From NCBI RefSeq assembly GCF_900241005.1, contig NZ_OEST01000009.1:31522-95521 (forward strand): a stretch of DNA of 64,000 nucleotides, in the 5' to 3' direction. A program made the position numbers and the translations under genes. Shown here piece by piece: positions 27,514-37,476 of this stretch. The notes beneath the pieces were generated by a model. It saw only the letters and a list, made by a program, of their open reading frames with translations. It had not been told where the DNA came from and searched no databases. The stretch comes from Bacteroides cutis. Lineage in GTDB: Bacteria; Bacteroidota; Bacteroidia; Bacteroidales; Bacteroidaceae. Each line of letters opens with the position of its first letter. The first letter of the stretch is position 1.

Positions 27514-29436
27514 ATGAAAAGAAATGCTTTAAAGAGAGAGGTATGTAAAATACTGTACGCAGTACCTATCAGTCTTGCTTTGATTAACACATCTTGTATC
27601 AACAAAATCGGAGACGACATCGAAGAAGGAACTATACCTATTTCGTTTTCCACAAAAATCAGTAAAAGTACAACAAAGGCAACCACATCTGCCTTTGAAT
27701 TAGGAGATCGAGTAGGTTTATTCGCAATGTTGACATCTACTTCCTTAAATAACCAGCGATATATTGATAATCTTTGTCTGGAATGTGGAGAAGATGCACT
27801 ATTGATACCTGAAAAAGAGGTGTTTTATCCGGAGGGCGATGCTACTTTGGATTTTATCAGTTATTATCCCTATCATAAAGAAGGAATATCTAATGGAAAT
27901 TCTATCTTGAATATTTCGGTAGAAACTAATCAAAGCACGAAAGTCAAACACTCTGTTTCTGATTTTCTAACTGCAAAAGTCAACAAGGTACAAAGTGGAA
28001 ACGAACCGGTAGAATTAACATATAAACATCAACTTGCCAAAATCAATATTACTCTATCGCCCAAAGAAGGTGAAAATGCAGATGACATACTGAAAGCTAA
28101 TCCTAAAATCATTGCCACAGGATTTAATACACAAGCCTTGTACAATCTTCAAACTGGAAACATATCAGGATTGACAACAAAGGCAGATATCTCACCTTTC
28201 GGAAACTGGAAGAAGCAAAGTAACGGCACATTGTCAGGAAAAGAATTCATCATTATCCCTCAGGAAGACACAAACGGCGAACAGGCTTTCCTATTAGAAT
28301 GGAACGGTAAATTATATACCTGCCCAATGCCGGCAGTCACAATGAAAGGTAATACAGAGTTTGAAATTTCTATCGATGCCATACAAGCTACCAGTCAAGT
28401 TCTAAACTGTATTACAAGTAGCATAAAGGCATGGGAATATCAGGAAAACGGACAAAGTGAAAATAATCATAACTTAACCGGTGTCCGCATTGCAGCATTG
28501 TCTTTCTCCACATCTGATGTATACAGAGTATACTATCAAAGTATGCCTGTCGCTGAGATATGTAAAGAGTATCTTTATTCGGCTAACAATATTGCTTCGC
28601 GCGCTATTGTTGTTTATCCGGTAGTGAATGAAAAGACTGATTTACAAAAAGGAGACGTATTACAATTACTGGATGAGAAAGGAAAGGTACATGGCGGTAA
28701 CGTAAGTTGGGATACAGAAAAGAACTCACTGACCTATACGGCCGGAAACTCTGAAATCATTGAAAGCTTCTATATCAATGAAAATGGGAAAATCACTTTG
28801 GTAAAGCCCAATACTCCGACAACTATAAATGTTAGCAACTATCAAATAAGAGATATACGAAACGGGAAACTACAAACTTATCCTATCGTAAAGATTGGCA
28901 CACAGTATTGGATGAAAGAAGATTTACAGGCAACTTATTATTTAGACAAGACACCGGTTACTTTCAAAACAAAGTTAGGTGAAGGAGCCGGTTACTTTCA
29001 GGACGATAACAAAACGCTGTTTTTCTATAATGGAGAAGCATTATTAAAGGGAGAATTAGCACCTCTAGGATGGAAGGTACCCAATAAAGAGGATTGGAAT
29101 AAACTGATAACATATATCAACAACAGCGCCTCTACACTCAAATCAGGGATTTGGAAAACATTTAACGCCGAGCAAGAAATTTCTCCTGTTACTAACCTTA
29201 GTGGTTTGAGTATCCTGCCCAATGGACTATATACCGAAGGAAAAGACACAGGAACCCCCCTCCACGGTAATGCAGGTACTACTGCTGTCCATTGGATAAA
29301 TGGAGACACCCAAGGAACATTAGCAGAAGATGGTATCCTCCTTATGGGCAATACAGACCTCGTTACTTTTGGCAGCAACAAAGTTAAAAATAAAGATTAC
29401 TACCAAGCCTTTTCCATACGCTGTATAAAAGAATAG
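27514..29436 (+). CDS. Fimbrillin-family lipoprotein with C-terminal FISUMP-like domain
   Basis: The protein has 640 residues with a lipobox NTSC (Cys28). Residues about 40-310 resemble fimbrillin (Mfa-like) proteins: PISFSTKISKSTTKATTSAFELGDRVGLFA, with a basic site close to the start as in pro-fimbrillins that are cut by Rgp-like proteases. Residues about 450-640 resemble the FISUMP domain (VKIGTQYWMKEDLQATYY, LAPLGWKVPNKEDWNKLI, YYQAFSIRCIKE). Such proteins are exported and surface-exposed, perhaps as pilus components or adhesins. It stands alone, divergent from metA, without assembly genes beside it. Confidence 0.8.
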   Translation: MKRNALKREVCKILYAVPISLALINTSCINKIGDDIEEGTIPISFSTKISKSTTKATTSAFELGDRVGLFAMLTSTSLNNQRYIDNLCLECGEDALLIPEKEVFYPEGDATLDFISYYPYHKEGISNGNSILNISVETNQSTKVKHSVSDFLTAKVNKVQSGNEPVELTYKHQLAKINITLSPKEGENADDILKANPKIIATGFNTQALYNLQTGNISGLTTKADISPFGNWKKQSNGTLSGKEFIIIPQEDTNGEQAFLLEWNGKLYTCPMPAVTMKGNTEFEISIDAIQATSQVLNCITSSIKAWEYQENGQSENNHNLTGVRIAALSFSTSDVYRVYYQSMPVAEICKEYLYSANNIASRAIVVYPVVNEKTDLQKGDVLQLLDEKGKVHGGNVSWDTEKNSLTYTAGNSEIIESFYINENGKITLVKPNTPTTINVSNYQIRDIRNGKLQTYPIVKIGTQYWMKEDLQATYYLDKTPVTFKTKLGEGAGYFQDDNKTLFFYNGEALLKGELAPLGWKVPNKEDWNKLITYINNSASTLKSGIWKTFNAEQEISPVTNLSGLSILPNGLYTEGKDTGTPLHGNAGTTAVHWINGDTQGTLAEDGILLMGNTDLVTFGSNKVKNKDYYQAFSIRCIKE

Positions 29437-29469
29437 CCACTCAAAAAGGCATATCTCATTTCTTTTTCG

Positions 29470-29477
29470 TATTTTTG
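29470..29477 (+). promoter_or_regulatory. -7 element for metF
   Basis: TATTTTTG matches TAnnTTTG and lies 50 bp before the chosen metF ATG at 29528. A transcription start a few bases later would fall at or after the upstream in-frame ATG at 29486, which supports the shorter protein. No -33 TTTG is seen. Confidence 0.45.
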
Positions 29478-29527
29478 TTCCCAATGTGCAAGTTTTTTGC
29501 CAATTGGACAAAGATAACGAAAAAGAA

Positions 29528-30481
29528 ATGAGAGTAATCGACCTGATACACAGTAACGAAAAAACAGCTTTTTCATTTGAAATACTGCCGCCACTGAAAG
29601 GTACAGGCATCGAAAAGTTGTACGAAACCATAGATACATTAAGGGAATTCGACCCTAAGTACATAAACATCACTACACATCGCAGTGAATATGTGTACAA
29701 AGATCTCGGTAACGGACTGTTTCAGCGTAATCGTCTACGTCGCCGTCCCGGCACGGTAGCTGTGGCTGCCGCTATCCAAAACAAATATAATATCACTGTA
29801 GTGCCCCATCTTCTTTGCAGTGGTTTCAGTTGTGAAGACATTGAATACGAATTGCTCGACCTGCAATTTCTGGGGATTACGGATTTATTGGTATTGCGCG
29901 GTGACAAAGCTAAGCACGAATCTGTTTTCACGCCCGAAACTGACGGTCACAGTCACGCTATAGAACTGGAAGAACAAATCAATAATTTTAATAAAGGTAT
30001 CTTTGTAGACGGTTCGGAAATGAAAGTTACAAAAACACCTTTTTCATACGGAGTAGCATGCTATCCCGAAAAACATGAAGAATCTCCCAATATGGCAAGT
30101 GACCTGTATTGGTTAAAGAAAAAGATGGAAACCGGAGCGGAATATGCCGTTACCCAGCTTTTCTTCGATAATCAAAAATATTTCCACTTTGTGGAACGTG
30201 CACGTAAAGAAGGTATCACCATTCCCATTATTCCAGGTATCAAGCCATTTAAAAAGCTATCACAACTTAGCATGATACCCAAGACTTTCAAAGTGGATTT
30301 ACCTGAGGAGTTAACGCATGAAGCTTTGAAGTGTAAGACTGATGCGGATGCTCAAGAAGTCGGTATAGAATGGTGTATAAAACAGTGTAAAGAGTTGATG
30401 ATACATGGGGTACCAAGTATTCATTTCTACTCTATTGGCGCAGTAGACAGCATTAGGGAAGTTGCCAAACAAATATATTGA
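29528..30481 (+). CDS. metF: Methylenetetrahydrofolate reductase
   Basis: The protein has 317 residues starting MRVIDLIHSNEKTAFSFEILPP. It is a TIM-barrel FAD enzyme with the family blocks KYINITTHRSEY, VVPHLLCSGFSCEDIEYELLDLQFLGITDLLVLRGDK (split), YPEKHEESPN and EYAVTQLFFDN. It reduces methylene-THF to methyl-THF for methionine synthesis, the same pathway as MetA 2.4 kb away. A start 14 codons upstream (29486) is possible but would be followed by non-homologous residues. Confidence 0.96.
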   Translation: MRVIDLIHSNEKTAFSFEILPPLKGTGIEKLYETIDTLREFDPKYINITTHRSEYVYKDLGNGLFQRNRLRRRPGTVAVAAAIQNKYNITVVPHLLCSGFSCEDIEYELLDLQFLGITDLLVLRGDKAKHESVFTPETDGHSHAIELEEQINNFNKGIFVDGSEMKVTKTPFSYGVACYPEKHEESPNMASDLYWLKKKMETGAEYAVTQLFFDNQKYFHFVERARKEGITIPIIPGIKPFKKLSQLSMIPKTFKVDLPEELTHEALKCKTDADAQEVGIEWCIKQCKELMIHGVPSIHFYSIGAVDSIREVAKQIY

Positions 30482-30555
30482 TGAAAATAAATTCAACCGG
30501 AACCATATCTTAAACTATAGATAGGTTTTGAGCAAAGATAAATCGTAAATAAACA

Positions 30556-31683
30556 GTGATTAGTTTCAAGGACGTAATAGGACAAGAGACTGCCAAGAAG
30601 CGGTTGATTCAAGAGGTACAAGAAGGGCGTATCCCTCATGCCCAGCTCTTTTGTGGACCAGCAGGAACCGGAAAACTCCCGTTAGCAATGGCGTATGCCC
30701 GTTATATATGTTGTCCTAACCGTACGGAAACAGATGCTTGCGGCACTTGTCCATCCTGCGTCAAATGGAACAAATTAGTACATCCAGACGTTCATTTTGT
30801 TTTTCCCATCGTAAAAAGTGCTAAAGGGAAAAAAGAAGTGTGTGACGATTATATAGCAGATTGGAGACATTTTGTCCTGAACAATCCTTATTTTGCTCTG
30901 AATCATTGGTTGAACGAGATAGGTGCAGAAAACGGACAAGCCATCATATACGCCAAAGAAAGCGATGAAATAACTCGTAAACTCAGTCTAAAATCCAGCG
31001 AAGGAGGATATAAAGTCACCATAGTCTGGCTTCCGGAAAAGATGCACGAAGTTTGTGCCAACAAATTGCTGAAATTATTGGAAGAACCCCCTGAAAAGAC
31101 CGTATTTCTGTTGGTTTCCGAAACACCGGACATGATACTTCCAACCATTCTCAGCCGTACGCAACGTTTCAATATCCGTGCAATAGAAGAAACAGAAATA
31201 GCAAATGCCTTATCGCAAAAATATGGCATACAACCGGCTGACAGTCAAAATATTGCCCATTTGGCAAACGGAAACTTCATTAAAGCTCTGGAAACAATCC
31301 ATCTGAATGAAGAAAACGAACTCTTTTTTAACCTGTTCGTCAGCCTAATGCGTCTCTCTTATCAACGTAAGATAAAAGAAATGAAACAGTGGAGCGAACA
31401 ACTTGCAACAATGGGACGCGAACGCCAAAAGAATTTTCTGGGATATTGCCAACGCATGATCCGGGAAAACTTCATCTACAACCTACATCGGAAAGAGATG
31501 AGCTATATGACCATATCGGAACAAAACTTCGCCACCCGCTTCTCACCGTTTGTCAACGAACGAAACATCATGGGAATTATGGATGAGTTAAGTGAAGCGC
31601 AGGGACATATCGAACAGAACGTAAATGCGCGTATGGTATTTTTTGATTTCTCACTGAAAATGATTGTATTATTAAAACAATAG
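30556..31683 (+). CDS. holB: DNA polymerase III delta-prime subunit
   Basis: The protein has 375 residues with a GTG start (30556-30558; MISFKDVIGQETAKKRLIQ). It is an AAA+ clamp-loader subunit with a zinc module (CCPNRTETDACGTCPSC), an arginine-finger SRTQRF and the helical C-terminal collar. The P-loop reads GPAGTGKLP: the Ser/Thr after Lys is replaced by Leu. Delta-prime acts as a stator that does not need ATP hydrolysis, so this loss is expected. It is followed 6 bp later by the PSP1 gene, as in many Bacteroidetes. Confidence 0.92.
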   Translation: MISFKDVIGQETAKKRLIQEVQEGRIPHAQLFCGPAGTGKLPLAMAYARYICCPNRTETDACGTCPSCVKWNKLVHPDVHFVFPIVKSAKGKKEVCDDYIADWRHFVLNNPYFALNHWLNEIGAENGQAIIYAKESDEITRKLSLKSSEGGYKVTIVWLPEKMHEVCANKLLKLLEEPPEKTVFLLVSETPDMILPTILSRTQRFNIRAIEETEIANALSQKYGIQPADSQNIAHLANGNFIKALETIHLNEENELFFNLFVSLMRLSYQRKIKEMKQWSEQLATMGRERQKNFLGYCQRMIRENFIYNLHRKEMSYMTISEQNFATRFSPFVNERNIMGIMDELSEAQGHIEQNVNARMVFFDFSLKMIVLLKQ

Positions 31684-31689
31684 ATAAAA

Positions 31690-33090
31690 ATGGACTTTAT
31701 ACTACATAATGGAAGCGGAGGTCTTTGCTGCAAAAGTTGTGGCAGACAAGATAAGCAATTGAATACTTACGACTGGCTAGCCGATATACCGGGTAATGCC
31801 GAAGAGTCGGACATGGTAGAGATACAGTTCAAGAATACCCGTAAAGGATATTTCCGTAACAGCAATAAAATTCCTTTGGAAAAAGGAGATATCGTAGCCG
31901 TTGAAGCCACACCCGGACATGATATAGGTATAGTAACGCTGACAGGCCGTCTTGTTCCTCTTCAGATGAAGAAAGCCAATATCAAATCGGAAGCAGACAT
32001 CAAGCGTATTTACCGCAAAGCCAAGCCGGTGGATATGGATAAATATAACGAAGCCAAGTCACGTGAACATGACACCATGATCCGTGCACGCCAAATTGCC
32101 CTCGACCTCAATCTTAACATGAAAATCGGTGACGTGGAATATCAGGGAGACGGAAATAAAGCCATCTTCTACTACATTGCCGATGAACGTGTAGATTTTC
32201 GTCAATTAATCAAGGTACTTGCCGAAGCATTCCATGTACGTATCGAAATGAAACAAATCGGTGCGCGCCAAGAAGCAGGTCGTATTGGAGGTATCGGTCC
32301 TTGTGGACGTGAACTTTGTTGTGCCACTTGGATGACTTCTTTCGTTTCAGTATCTACCAGTGCCGCACGCTTTCAGGATATCTCATTGAATCCGCAAAAA
32401 CTGGCCGGACAATGTGCCAAACTAAAGTGTTGTCTCAACTACGAAGTAGATTGTTATGTAGAAGCTCAAAAACGTTTGCCGTCCAAAGAGATTGAGTTGG
32501 AAACCAAAGATGGTATATTCTACTTCTTCAAAGCAGATATTCTAAGTAACCAAATAACTTACTCCAGCGATAAAAATATACCGGCTAATCTGGTTACTAT
32601 CAGTGGCAGACGCGCATTTGAAATAATAGGTCTGAACAGGCGAGGTATTAAGCCGGAAAGTTTATTGGAAGAAACACGCCAACAAGAGCCCAAGAAACCT
32701 GTAGATTTACTGGAACAGGAAAGTCTGACCCGCTTCGACCGTAACCGCAAGAATAAAGGTGGTGACAACAACGGGGGCGGCAATAACGGAAATGCTAACG
32801 GTAACCGGAATAAGAAGAAGAAAAAAAATAACCGTCCGCAAGGAGGCGAACAAGTTGCCACTCCACAATCAAAAGAGCAGCAGCCTAAACAACCCCAGGA
32901 CCGACAATCCAGGTCGGGAGGAACATCCAGACAAAACAGTGAACAACAAGGTGGACAGGAGCAAGGAGAACGTTCGCAACGGAACAACAATAACCGGAGG
33001 AATTTCCGCAACAACAAGTCCAATCCTCAAGGAGACAAATCCACTGCTCCTCAAGGAGATAAACCCGCTCAAAATGACAAACCTGCCTAA
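31690..33090 (+). CDS. PSP1 / RicT (YaaT)-family protein with disordered C-terminus
   Basis: The protein has 466 residues. The first 330 contain the PSP1 domain with its cysteine-rich core (GPCGRELCCATW, CAKLKCCLNYE) and a CCKSCG motif at the N-terminus (about 14-18). In Bacillus the RicT protein is part of a complex that affects RNA processing and carries Fe-S clusters bound by cysteines. The last 110 residues are low complexity, rich in Asn, Gly, Gln, Lys and Arg, with clusters of Lys (NKKKKKNN), and look disordered and able to bind nucleic acid. The 3' end overlaps gldH by 17 nt. Confidence 0.88.
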   Translation: MDFILHNGSGGLCCKSCGRQDKQLNTYDWLADIPGNAEESDMVEIQFKNTRKGYFRNSNKIPLEKGDIVAVEATPGHDIGIVTLTGRLVPLQMKKANIKSEADIKRIYRKAKPVDMDKYNEAKSREHDTMIRARQIALDLNLNMKIGDVEYQGDGNKAIFYYIADERVDFRQLIKVLAEAFHVRIEMKQIGARQEAGRIGGIGPCGRELCCATWMTSFVSVSTSAARFQDISLNPQKLAGQCAKLKCCLNYEVDCYVEAQKRLPSKEIELETKDGIFYFFKADILSNQITYSSDKNIPANLVTISGRRAFEIIGLNRRGIKPESLLEETRQQEPKKPVDLLEQESLTRFDRNRKNKGGDNNGGGNNGNANGNRNKKKKKNNRPQGGEQVATPQSKEQQPKQPQDRQSRSGGTSRQNSEQQGGQEQGERSQRNNNNRRNFRNNKSNPQGDKSTAPQGDKPAQNDKPA

Positions 33091-33559
33091 AAATAAGAGG
33101 TTACATTTAAAAGGTATCATCCTGCTGTTTATCGTAAGTGCATTGAGCGCTTGCGATAAACAGACGGTATATCATACCTTCCAAGCCATAGCACAAGAAG
33201 GTTGGTTGAAGGAGGACACTTTATTTTTCAACGTCGAAGTACCCGATTCTCAAACTTATTACAAACTTTCCATTGAAATCCGTAACAAAAACAACTATCC
33301 TTATCAAAACTTAGGACTCTCCATTTGTTATGATGGTCCTGAAATCGTAAAGTTACCGGCAGATACACTGAATGCCATCTTAGCCACAAAAGAAGGTATT
33401 TGGAAAGGTGACGGCTGGGGAGGTTTATATCAATCAATTCTTCCCGTAGGCAGTATAAAAATAGACAAAGCCGGTACCTATCACTTTAAAGTCGCCTATA
33501 CTCTACCCGATAAAAGCTTACAGGGAATCAACGATATCGGTCTTCACATAAAAAGATAA
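33074..33559 (+). CDS. gldH: Gliding-motility-type lipoprotein GldH
   Basis: The protein has 161 residues with an ATG at 33074 inside the end of the PSP1 gene (another frame). The lipobox is LSAC (Cys27). After it come QTVYHTFQAIAQEGWLKEDTLFF and WKGDGWGGLYQS, typical of GldH. GldH is required for gliding in Flavobacterium but is also present in non-gliding Bacteroides, where its role is unknown. A longer frame from 32759 exists but lacks a signal peptide and merely reads the disordered PSP1 tail in another phase. The gene converges on rodA, 10 bp away. Confidence 0.88.
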   Translation: MTNLPKNKRLHLKGIILLFIVSALSACDKQTVYHTFQAIAQEGWLKEDTLFFNVEVPDSQTYYKLSIEIRNKNNYPYQNLGLSICYDGPEIVKLPADTLNAILATKEGIWKGDGWGGLYQSILPVGSIKIDKAGTYHFKVAYTLPDKSLQGINDIGLHIKR

Positions 33560-33569
33560 AGTCCCCCTA

Positions 33570-35027
33570 TCAAAGTCTCCGATTACGTCCCGCATCAATA
33601 CGTAGGAAGATAAAAAGTAGAATGGTAAATCCCCACAGAGAGGAACCGCCATAACTGAAAAAAGGCAACGGAATACCTATCACAGGCGTCAATCCCAATA
33701 CCATACCGATATTGATAAACAAGTGAAAAAGGAAGATACTCAATACAGAATAACCATACACCCTACCGAAAACAGACTGTTGCCGTTCCGCCATCACTAT
33801 CAGGCGAAGTATCAAGATAAGGAATAATAACAATACAGCTGTAGAACCTACAAAGCCTTCTTCTTCACCTACCGTACAAAAAATAAAATCAGTATCCTGT
33901 TCGGGTACATATTTTAATTTTGTTTGGGTACCATTCAAAAAGCCCTTTCCTGTCAGCCCACCGGAACCAATGGCAATCTTTGACTGATTAACATTATATC
34001 CGGCACCAGTCAAGTCTTCTTCCATACCTAATACTACTTTTATACGTATCTGCTGGTGAGGCTCCAACACCTTATTAAAGAAGTAGTCACTGGAGTAAAG
34101 AAAACCTATAGACCCTATCGCAAACAATCCGATAAGAAAATAAGCTATATGGCGTTCGCTTAAAGAAAGAAAAACGAGATAACCGACAACAAGCACACAC
34201 AATCCCCACTGTACCCAGACAAGATTGAAAGAAGTTATATACTCTGAAACCAGATAAGCAATAAGCAATACACTCATTGAACCCGCCAGTATATTACGGA
34301 CAGGTTCCCAACGTTTTTTATAAACCCATATCATGCCACCGGCAAAGAACAACACCATCGACAATACGGTAAACTCTCCAATAGGCGTCGGTGTATCGGC
34401 TATAAAAACATTATCAAAACGAATGCCAACCACGAAATAAATTACCGCGCAAATCCCCGAGAACAATACCACCCCCGGCATACCTTCCCTATAAAGCATC
34501 AAGAAAAAAGCCATATATACCAACGCCGAACCGGTCTCCCGTTGCAAGATAATCAGCATCATAGGAAAAAGAATAAGAAACATCAACATCAAGGCGTTTT
34601 TCCAATTCTTCATTGTAAACGAATACGCACTCATATATTTGGCAAGCGCCAGCGCCGTAGCAAATTTGGCAAACTCAGCCGGTTGTAAACTAACGGGACC
34701 CATCACCAGCCACGATCGAGACCCTTTCGTATCGGGCGCTATAAATATCGTGACTATCAAGAGCAACATCAACCCTATATATATAAGGTACGCGAACATG
34801 TCATAAACAGTATCGTCCAGCATCAACAAAACAAAACCAAGTCCAAAGGAACAGATGATCCATACGAACTGCTTACCGGCACGAGTGGAAAAGTCCAAAA
34901 AATCACGATCGCCATAATCATAACTTGCGCCGCAAACACTGAACCATCCGAAGACAATGAGCAACAGATAAACGACAATCGTCACCCAGTCCAGCGATTT
35001 CCATATATTATCTCTCCTCGTCACCAT
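33570..35027 (-). CDS. rodA: Rod-shape SEDS peptidoglycan glycosyltransferase
   Basis: The protein has 485 residues and about ten to twelve membrane segments. It has SEDS signatures near the N-terminus (GSRSWLVMGPVSLQPAEFAKFA) and C-terminus (GLTGKGFLNGTQTK, PEQDTDFIFCTVGEEEGFVG, GIPLPFFSYGGSSLWG). It is an inner-membrane polymerase of glycan strands during elongation, working with PBP2. It is longer than E. coli RodA because of extra membrane segments in the middle. The start overlaps the end of the PBP2 gene by 20 nt, so the two are coupled. Confidence 0.95.
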   Translation of the reverse strand: MVTRRDNIWKSLDWVTIVVYLLLIVFGWFSVCGASYDYGDRDFLDFSTRAGKQFVWIICSFGLGFVLLMLDDTVYDMFAYLIYIGLMLLLIVTIFIAPDTKGSRSWLVMGPVSLQPAEFAKFATALALAKYMSAYSFTMKNWKNALMLMFLILFPMMLIILQRETGSALVYMAFFLMLYREGMPGVVLFSGICAVIYFVVGIRFDNVFIADTPTPIGEFTVLSMVLFFAGGMIWVYKKRWEPVRNILAGSMSVLLIAYLVSEYITSFNLVWVQWGLCVLVVGYLVFLSLSERHIAYFLIGLFAIGSIGFLYSSDYFFNKVLEPHQQIRIKVVLGMEEDLTGAGYNVNQSKIAIGSGGLTGKGFLNGTQTKLKYVPEQDTDFIFCTVGEEEGFVGSTAVLLLFLILILRLIVMAERQQSVFGRVYGYSVLSIFLFHLFINIGMVLGLTPVIGIPLPFFSYGGSSLWGFTILLFIFLRIDAGRNRRL

Positions 35028-36873
35028 ACAATATCACTCGATTACTGAATTCTTCTGCCCGTATCTCATTCTCTGGAGACAACTTCCCATGTAAATACTG
35101 ATCCATCATCATAGCACCAATAGGCACACCATAGACTGCACCGAAACCACCGTTTTCCACATAAACCGCAATGGCTATTTTCGGGTTATCCATCGGAGCA
35201 AAGCCCATAAACACGGAGTGGTCTTTTCCACGGTTCTGCGCCGTACCTGTCTTACCACAAGCTTCCACACCCGGCAAAATCGTACCTACCATACGACAAG
35301 TAGCACTACCTGTACTTCCCGTAACAGCCGCACGCATACCTTTGACAATCTCTTCATAATATTCCCTCCTAATTGTCGGTACACGTGGTGTACGGTAGAT
35401 ACTGTCTAACTCGTTATCTTGTATCTCCTTCACGATATGCGGTGTAATGAAATGTCCACGATTGGCTATAGTTGCACTAAGATTGGCTATTTGTAAAGGA
35501 GTTGCAAGAATTTCACCCTGTCCGATGGAAATACTGATCACCGTCAAACCGTTCCAATATCCCCGATACGCCTTATCGTAGAATTTGGCATTGGGTATCA
35601 ATCCCCGTTGCTCACCGGGAAGGTCGGTACCCAGACGATAACCAAAGCCTTGAGAAACCATATGATCTTTCCATACCGTAATGGCATTTTGCGGAGAGCC
35701 GTATTTCTTGTCACTGAACATACGGAATAATCCCCAGCAGAAATAAGAATTACAAGATGTAGCAATCGCCGGAATTAATGACAAAGGCGAAGCATGCCCA
35801 TGGCACCCTACGTGTAGACTTCCATAATTAAACCCATGCGCACATGGAAAAGTAGGATAATCTTCGTGGATAATCTCTTCTTCCAAAAACGTCAAGGCTT
35901 GTGCTGTTTTAAAAGTAGACCCCGGAGGATAGGCTCCCATAATAGCACGGTTCAACAGAGGTTTCCTCTTATCTGCCTGCAACATACGATGGTTCTTGCC
36001 ACGCTGGCGTCCAATCATCAAATGGGGATCGAAACTAGGTGAAGAAACCATACAGAGAATTTCTCCGGTAGCAGGTTCAATGGCAACGATCGCACCTATT
36101 TTATGTTTCAATAAACGTTCACCCAACATTTGCAGGTCAATATCAATACCCAATGTCAGATTCTTGCCAGGTACGGAAGGCCGGTCCAACTTTCCATCCA
36201 TATAATGTCCTTGAATGCGTCCGTGCGCATCACGAAGCAATATTTCCACTCCTTTTTCTCCACGCAGATACTTCTCGTATGATTTCTCAATACCTTGTTT
36301 GCCGATATAGTCACCACGGATGTAATAATCATCCGTTTCAATATCTTTCTTTGAGACCTCACCGATATCACCCAAGGCGTGAGCGGCAGAATTATAGGTA
36401 TATTGACGAATAGTACGTCTTTGAATATAGAAGCCGGGAAACTTGAATAGTTTTTCTTGAAACACTCCACATTCCTCGGCAGAAAGCTGGGTCATAAACA
36501 CCTGATGTGTATATTTGGAATAACCGGGATTCATCCAACGGTTTCTCACGTCCTTCATACGTTTGGTAAACTGTTCAAGAGTTATATTCAACGCATGACA
36601 AAAATCAAGTGTATCCAGTTGCGTCACTTCACGCGGAACGAAAGTTATATCATACGCAGGTTGGTTGAACACCAACAACTTGCCATTACGATCATATATA
36701 GCTCCACGGGAGGGATATTGTATTTTGTTCAGAAAAGCATTACTATCCGCATTCTTCTTGTAATCATCTGTCATGATCTGCAAATCGAACAAACGGAACA
36801 CATAGAGCAGAACGATGACAACAGCCGCCGCACCTATCACATACTTCCGTTTTTCAAGCGTATAATCTTTCAT
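35008..36873 (-). CDS. mrdA: Penicillin-binding protein 2 (elongation transpeptidase)
   Basis: The protein has 621 residues. It has one N-terminal membrane anchor (about 11-30), then the dimerisation domain with SRGAIYDRNGKLLVFNQPAYDI, and a transpeptidase domain with the active-site PPGSTFK, ATSCNSYF and CGKTGTAQN motifs. It crosslinks new peptidoglycan in the cylinder wall and activates RodA. It lies between mreD (4-nt overlap) and rodA (20-nt overlap) in a tightly packed elongasome operon. Confidence 0.96.
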   Translation of the reverse strand: MKDYTLEKRKYVIGAAAVVIVLLYVFRLFDLQIMTDDYKKNADSNAFLNKIQYPSRGAIYDRNGKLLVFNQPAYDITFVPREVTQLDTLDFCHALNITLEQFTKRMKDVRNRWMNPGYSKYTHQVFMTQLSAEECGVFQEKLFKFPGFYIQRRTIRQYTYNSAAHALGDIGEVSKKDIETDDYYIRGDYIGKQGIEKSYEKYLRGEKGVEILLRDAHGRIQGHYMDGKLDRPSVPGKNLTLGIDIDLQMLGERLLKHKIGAIVAIEPATGEILCMVSSPSFDPHLMIGRQRGKNHRMLQADKRKPLLNRAIMGAYPPGSTFKTAQALTFLEEEIIHEDYPTFPCAHGFNYGSLHVGCHGHASPLSLIPAIATSCNSYFCWGLFRMFSDKKYGSPQNAITVWKDHMVSQGFGYRLGTDLPGEQRGLIPNAKFYDKAYRGYWNGLTVISISIGQGEILATPLQIANLSATIANRGHFITPHIVKEIQDNELDSIYRTPRVPTIRREYYEEIVKGMRAAVTGSTGSATCRMVGTILPGVEACGKTGTAQNRGKDHSVFMGFAPMDNPKIAIAVYVENGGFGAVYGVPIGAMMMDQYLHGKLSPENEIRAEEFSNRVILYGDEER

Positions 36874-37370
36874 TTCTTTCTAATCCCTTCTATTGCCATA
36901 ATACAGATTACAGTCAGCAATGTGCTCGCCACAATCCTCAACAACAAGGTTCCCATATGGGCAAAGGAAAAGAACTCAATGACAAGCAACATACCATGAT
37001 GCACAAAGACACAGGCAACCAGATATTTCAAAAAAGGAGAAACACCCATTGTATGTATCGCAGGTACAAGTGCATCCAACGTATCACGAGGTACAAACAA
37101 ACGCAGAAAAGCAGGACGCAAGAAAGCCAATAATACTGTAGCCGATGCATTCATCCCCGGAGTATCAGAAAAGATATCGACCGTCAGTCCAAGGAAGAAA
37201 GCCCACAACATCAAAACATTGCGCGATACATCCGACTCGAACTTCAATATCAGATAGATATACAGAAACGGAGTGGCATATCCAGCAATATGCACATTAT
37301 TCAGAATTAGTACCTGTAACAGTACCAGACCTATGAACCATCCTATTTTATGTAGATAATTGAGAGCCAA
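36870..37370 (-). CDS. mreD: Rod shape-determining protein MreD
   Basis: The protein has 166 residues with about five membrane segments. It is recognised by its place between mreC and mrdA and by weak family features (LMLWAFFLGLTVDIFSDTPGMNASATVLLAFLRP, split). It is an inner-membrane elongasome scaffold partner of MreC. The stop overlaps the mrdA start (ATGA). A 106-bp gap with a repeat-like tract separates it from mreC. Confidence 0.88.
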   Translation of the reverse strand: MALNYLHKIGWFIGLVLLQVLILNNVHIAGYATPFLYIYLILKFESDVSRNVLMLWAFFLGLTVDIFSDTPGMNASATVLLAFLRPAFLRLFVPRDTLDALVPAIHTMGVSPFLKYLVACVFVHHGMLLVIEFFSFAHMGTLLLRIVASTLLTVICIMAIEGIRKK

Positions 37371-37476
37371 GTTTCCTACGATTTAACGATTTACAATTGG
37401 AATTAGTTTATTGTATTATCACAGTTTCATCTCATCACGCTATCACCTTACTACCTCATCACCCTGTCACCTCTCT
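37371..37476. repeat. GTGA-rich simple tract in the mreC-mreD gap
   Basis: On the minus strand the gap is purine-rich with repeated GGTGA and GATGAG words, such as GGTGACAGGGTGATGAGG, spread over about 60 bp. It begins at the mreD side with A+T-rich sequence (ACAATTGGAATTAG). Tracts of this kind are probably scattered repeats in Bacteroides chromosomes. No terminator is evident, so transcription probably continues from mreC into mreD. Confidence 0.45.

Noticed and set aside
30690..30735. Loss of the P-loop Ser/Thr in delta-prime as a sign of a broken gene
   Set aside because: The delta-prime stator often lacks a working P-loop, and the rest of the protein is intact.
32759..33073. Long N-terminal extension of GldH
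   Set aside because: This part is the low-complexity PSP1 tail in another phase. The lipoprotein signal begins at the ATG at 33074.
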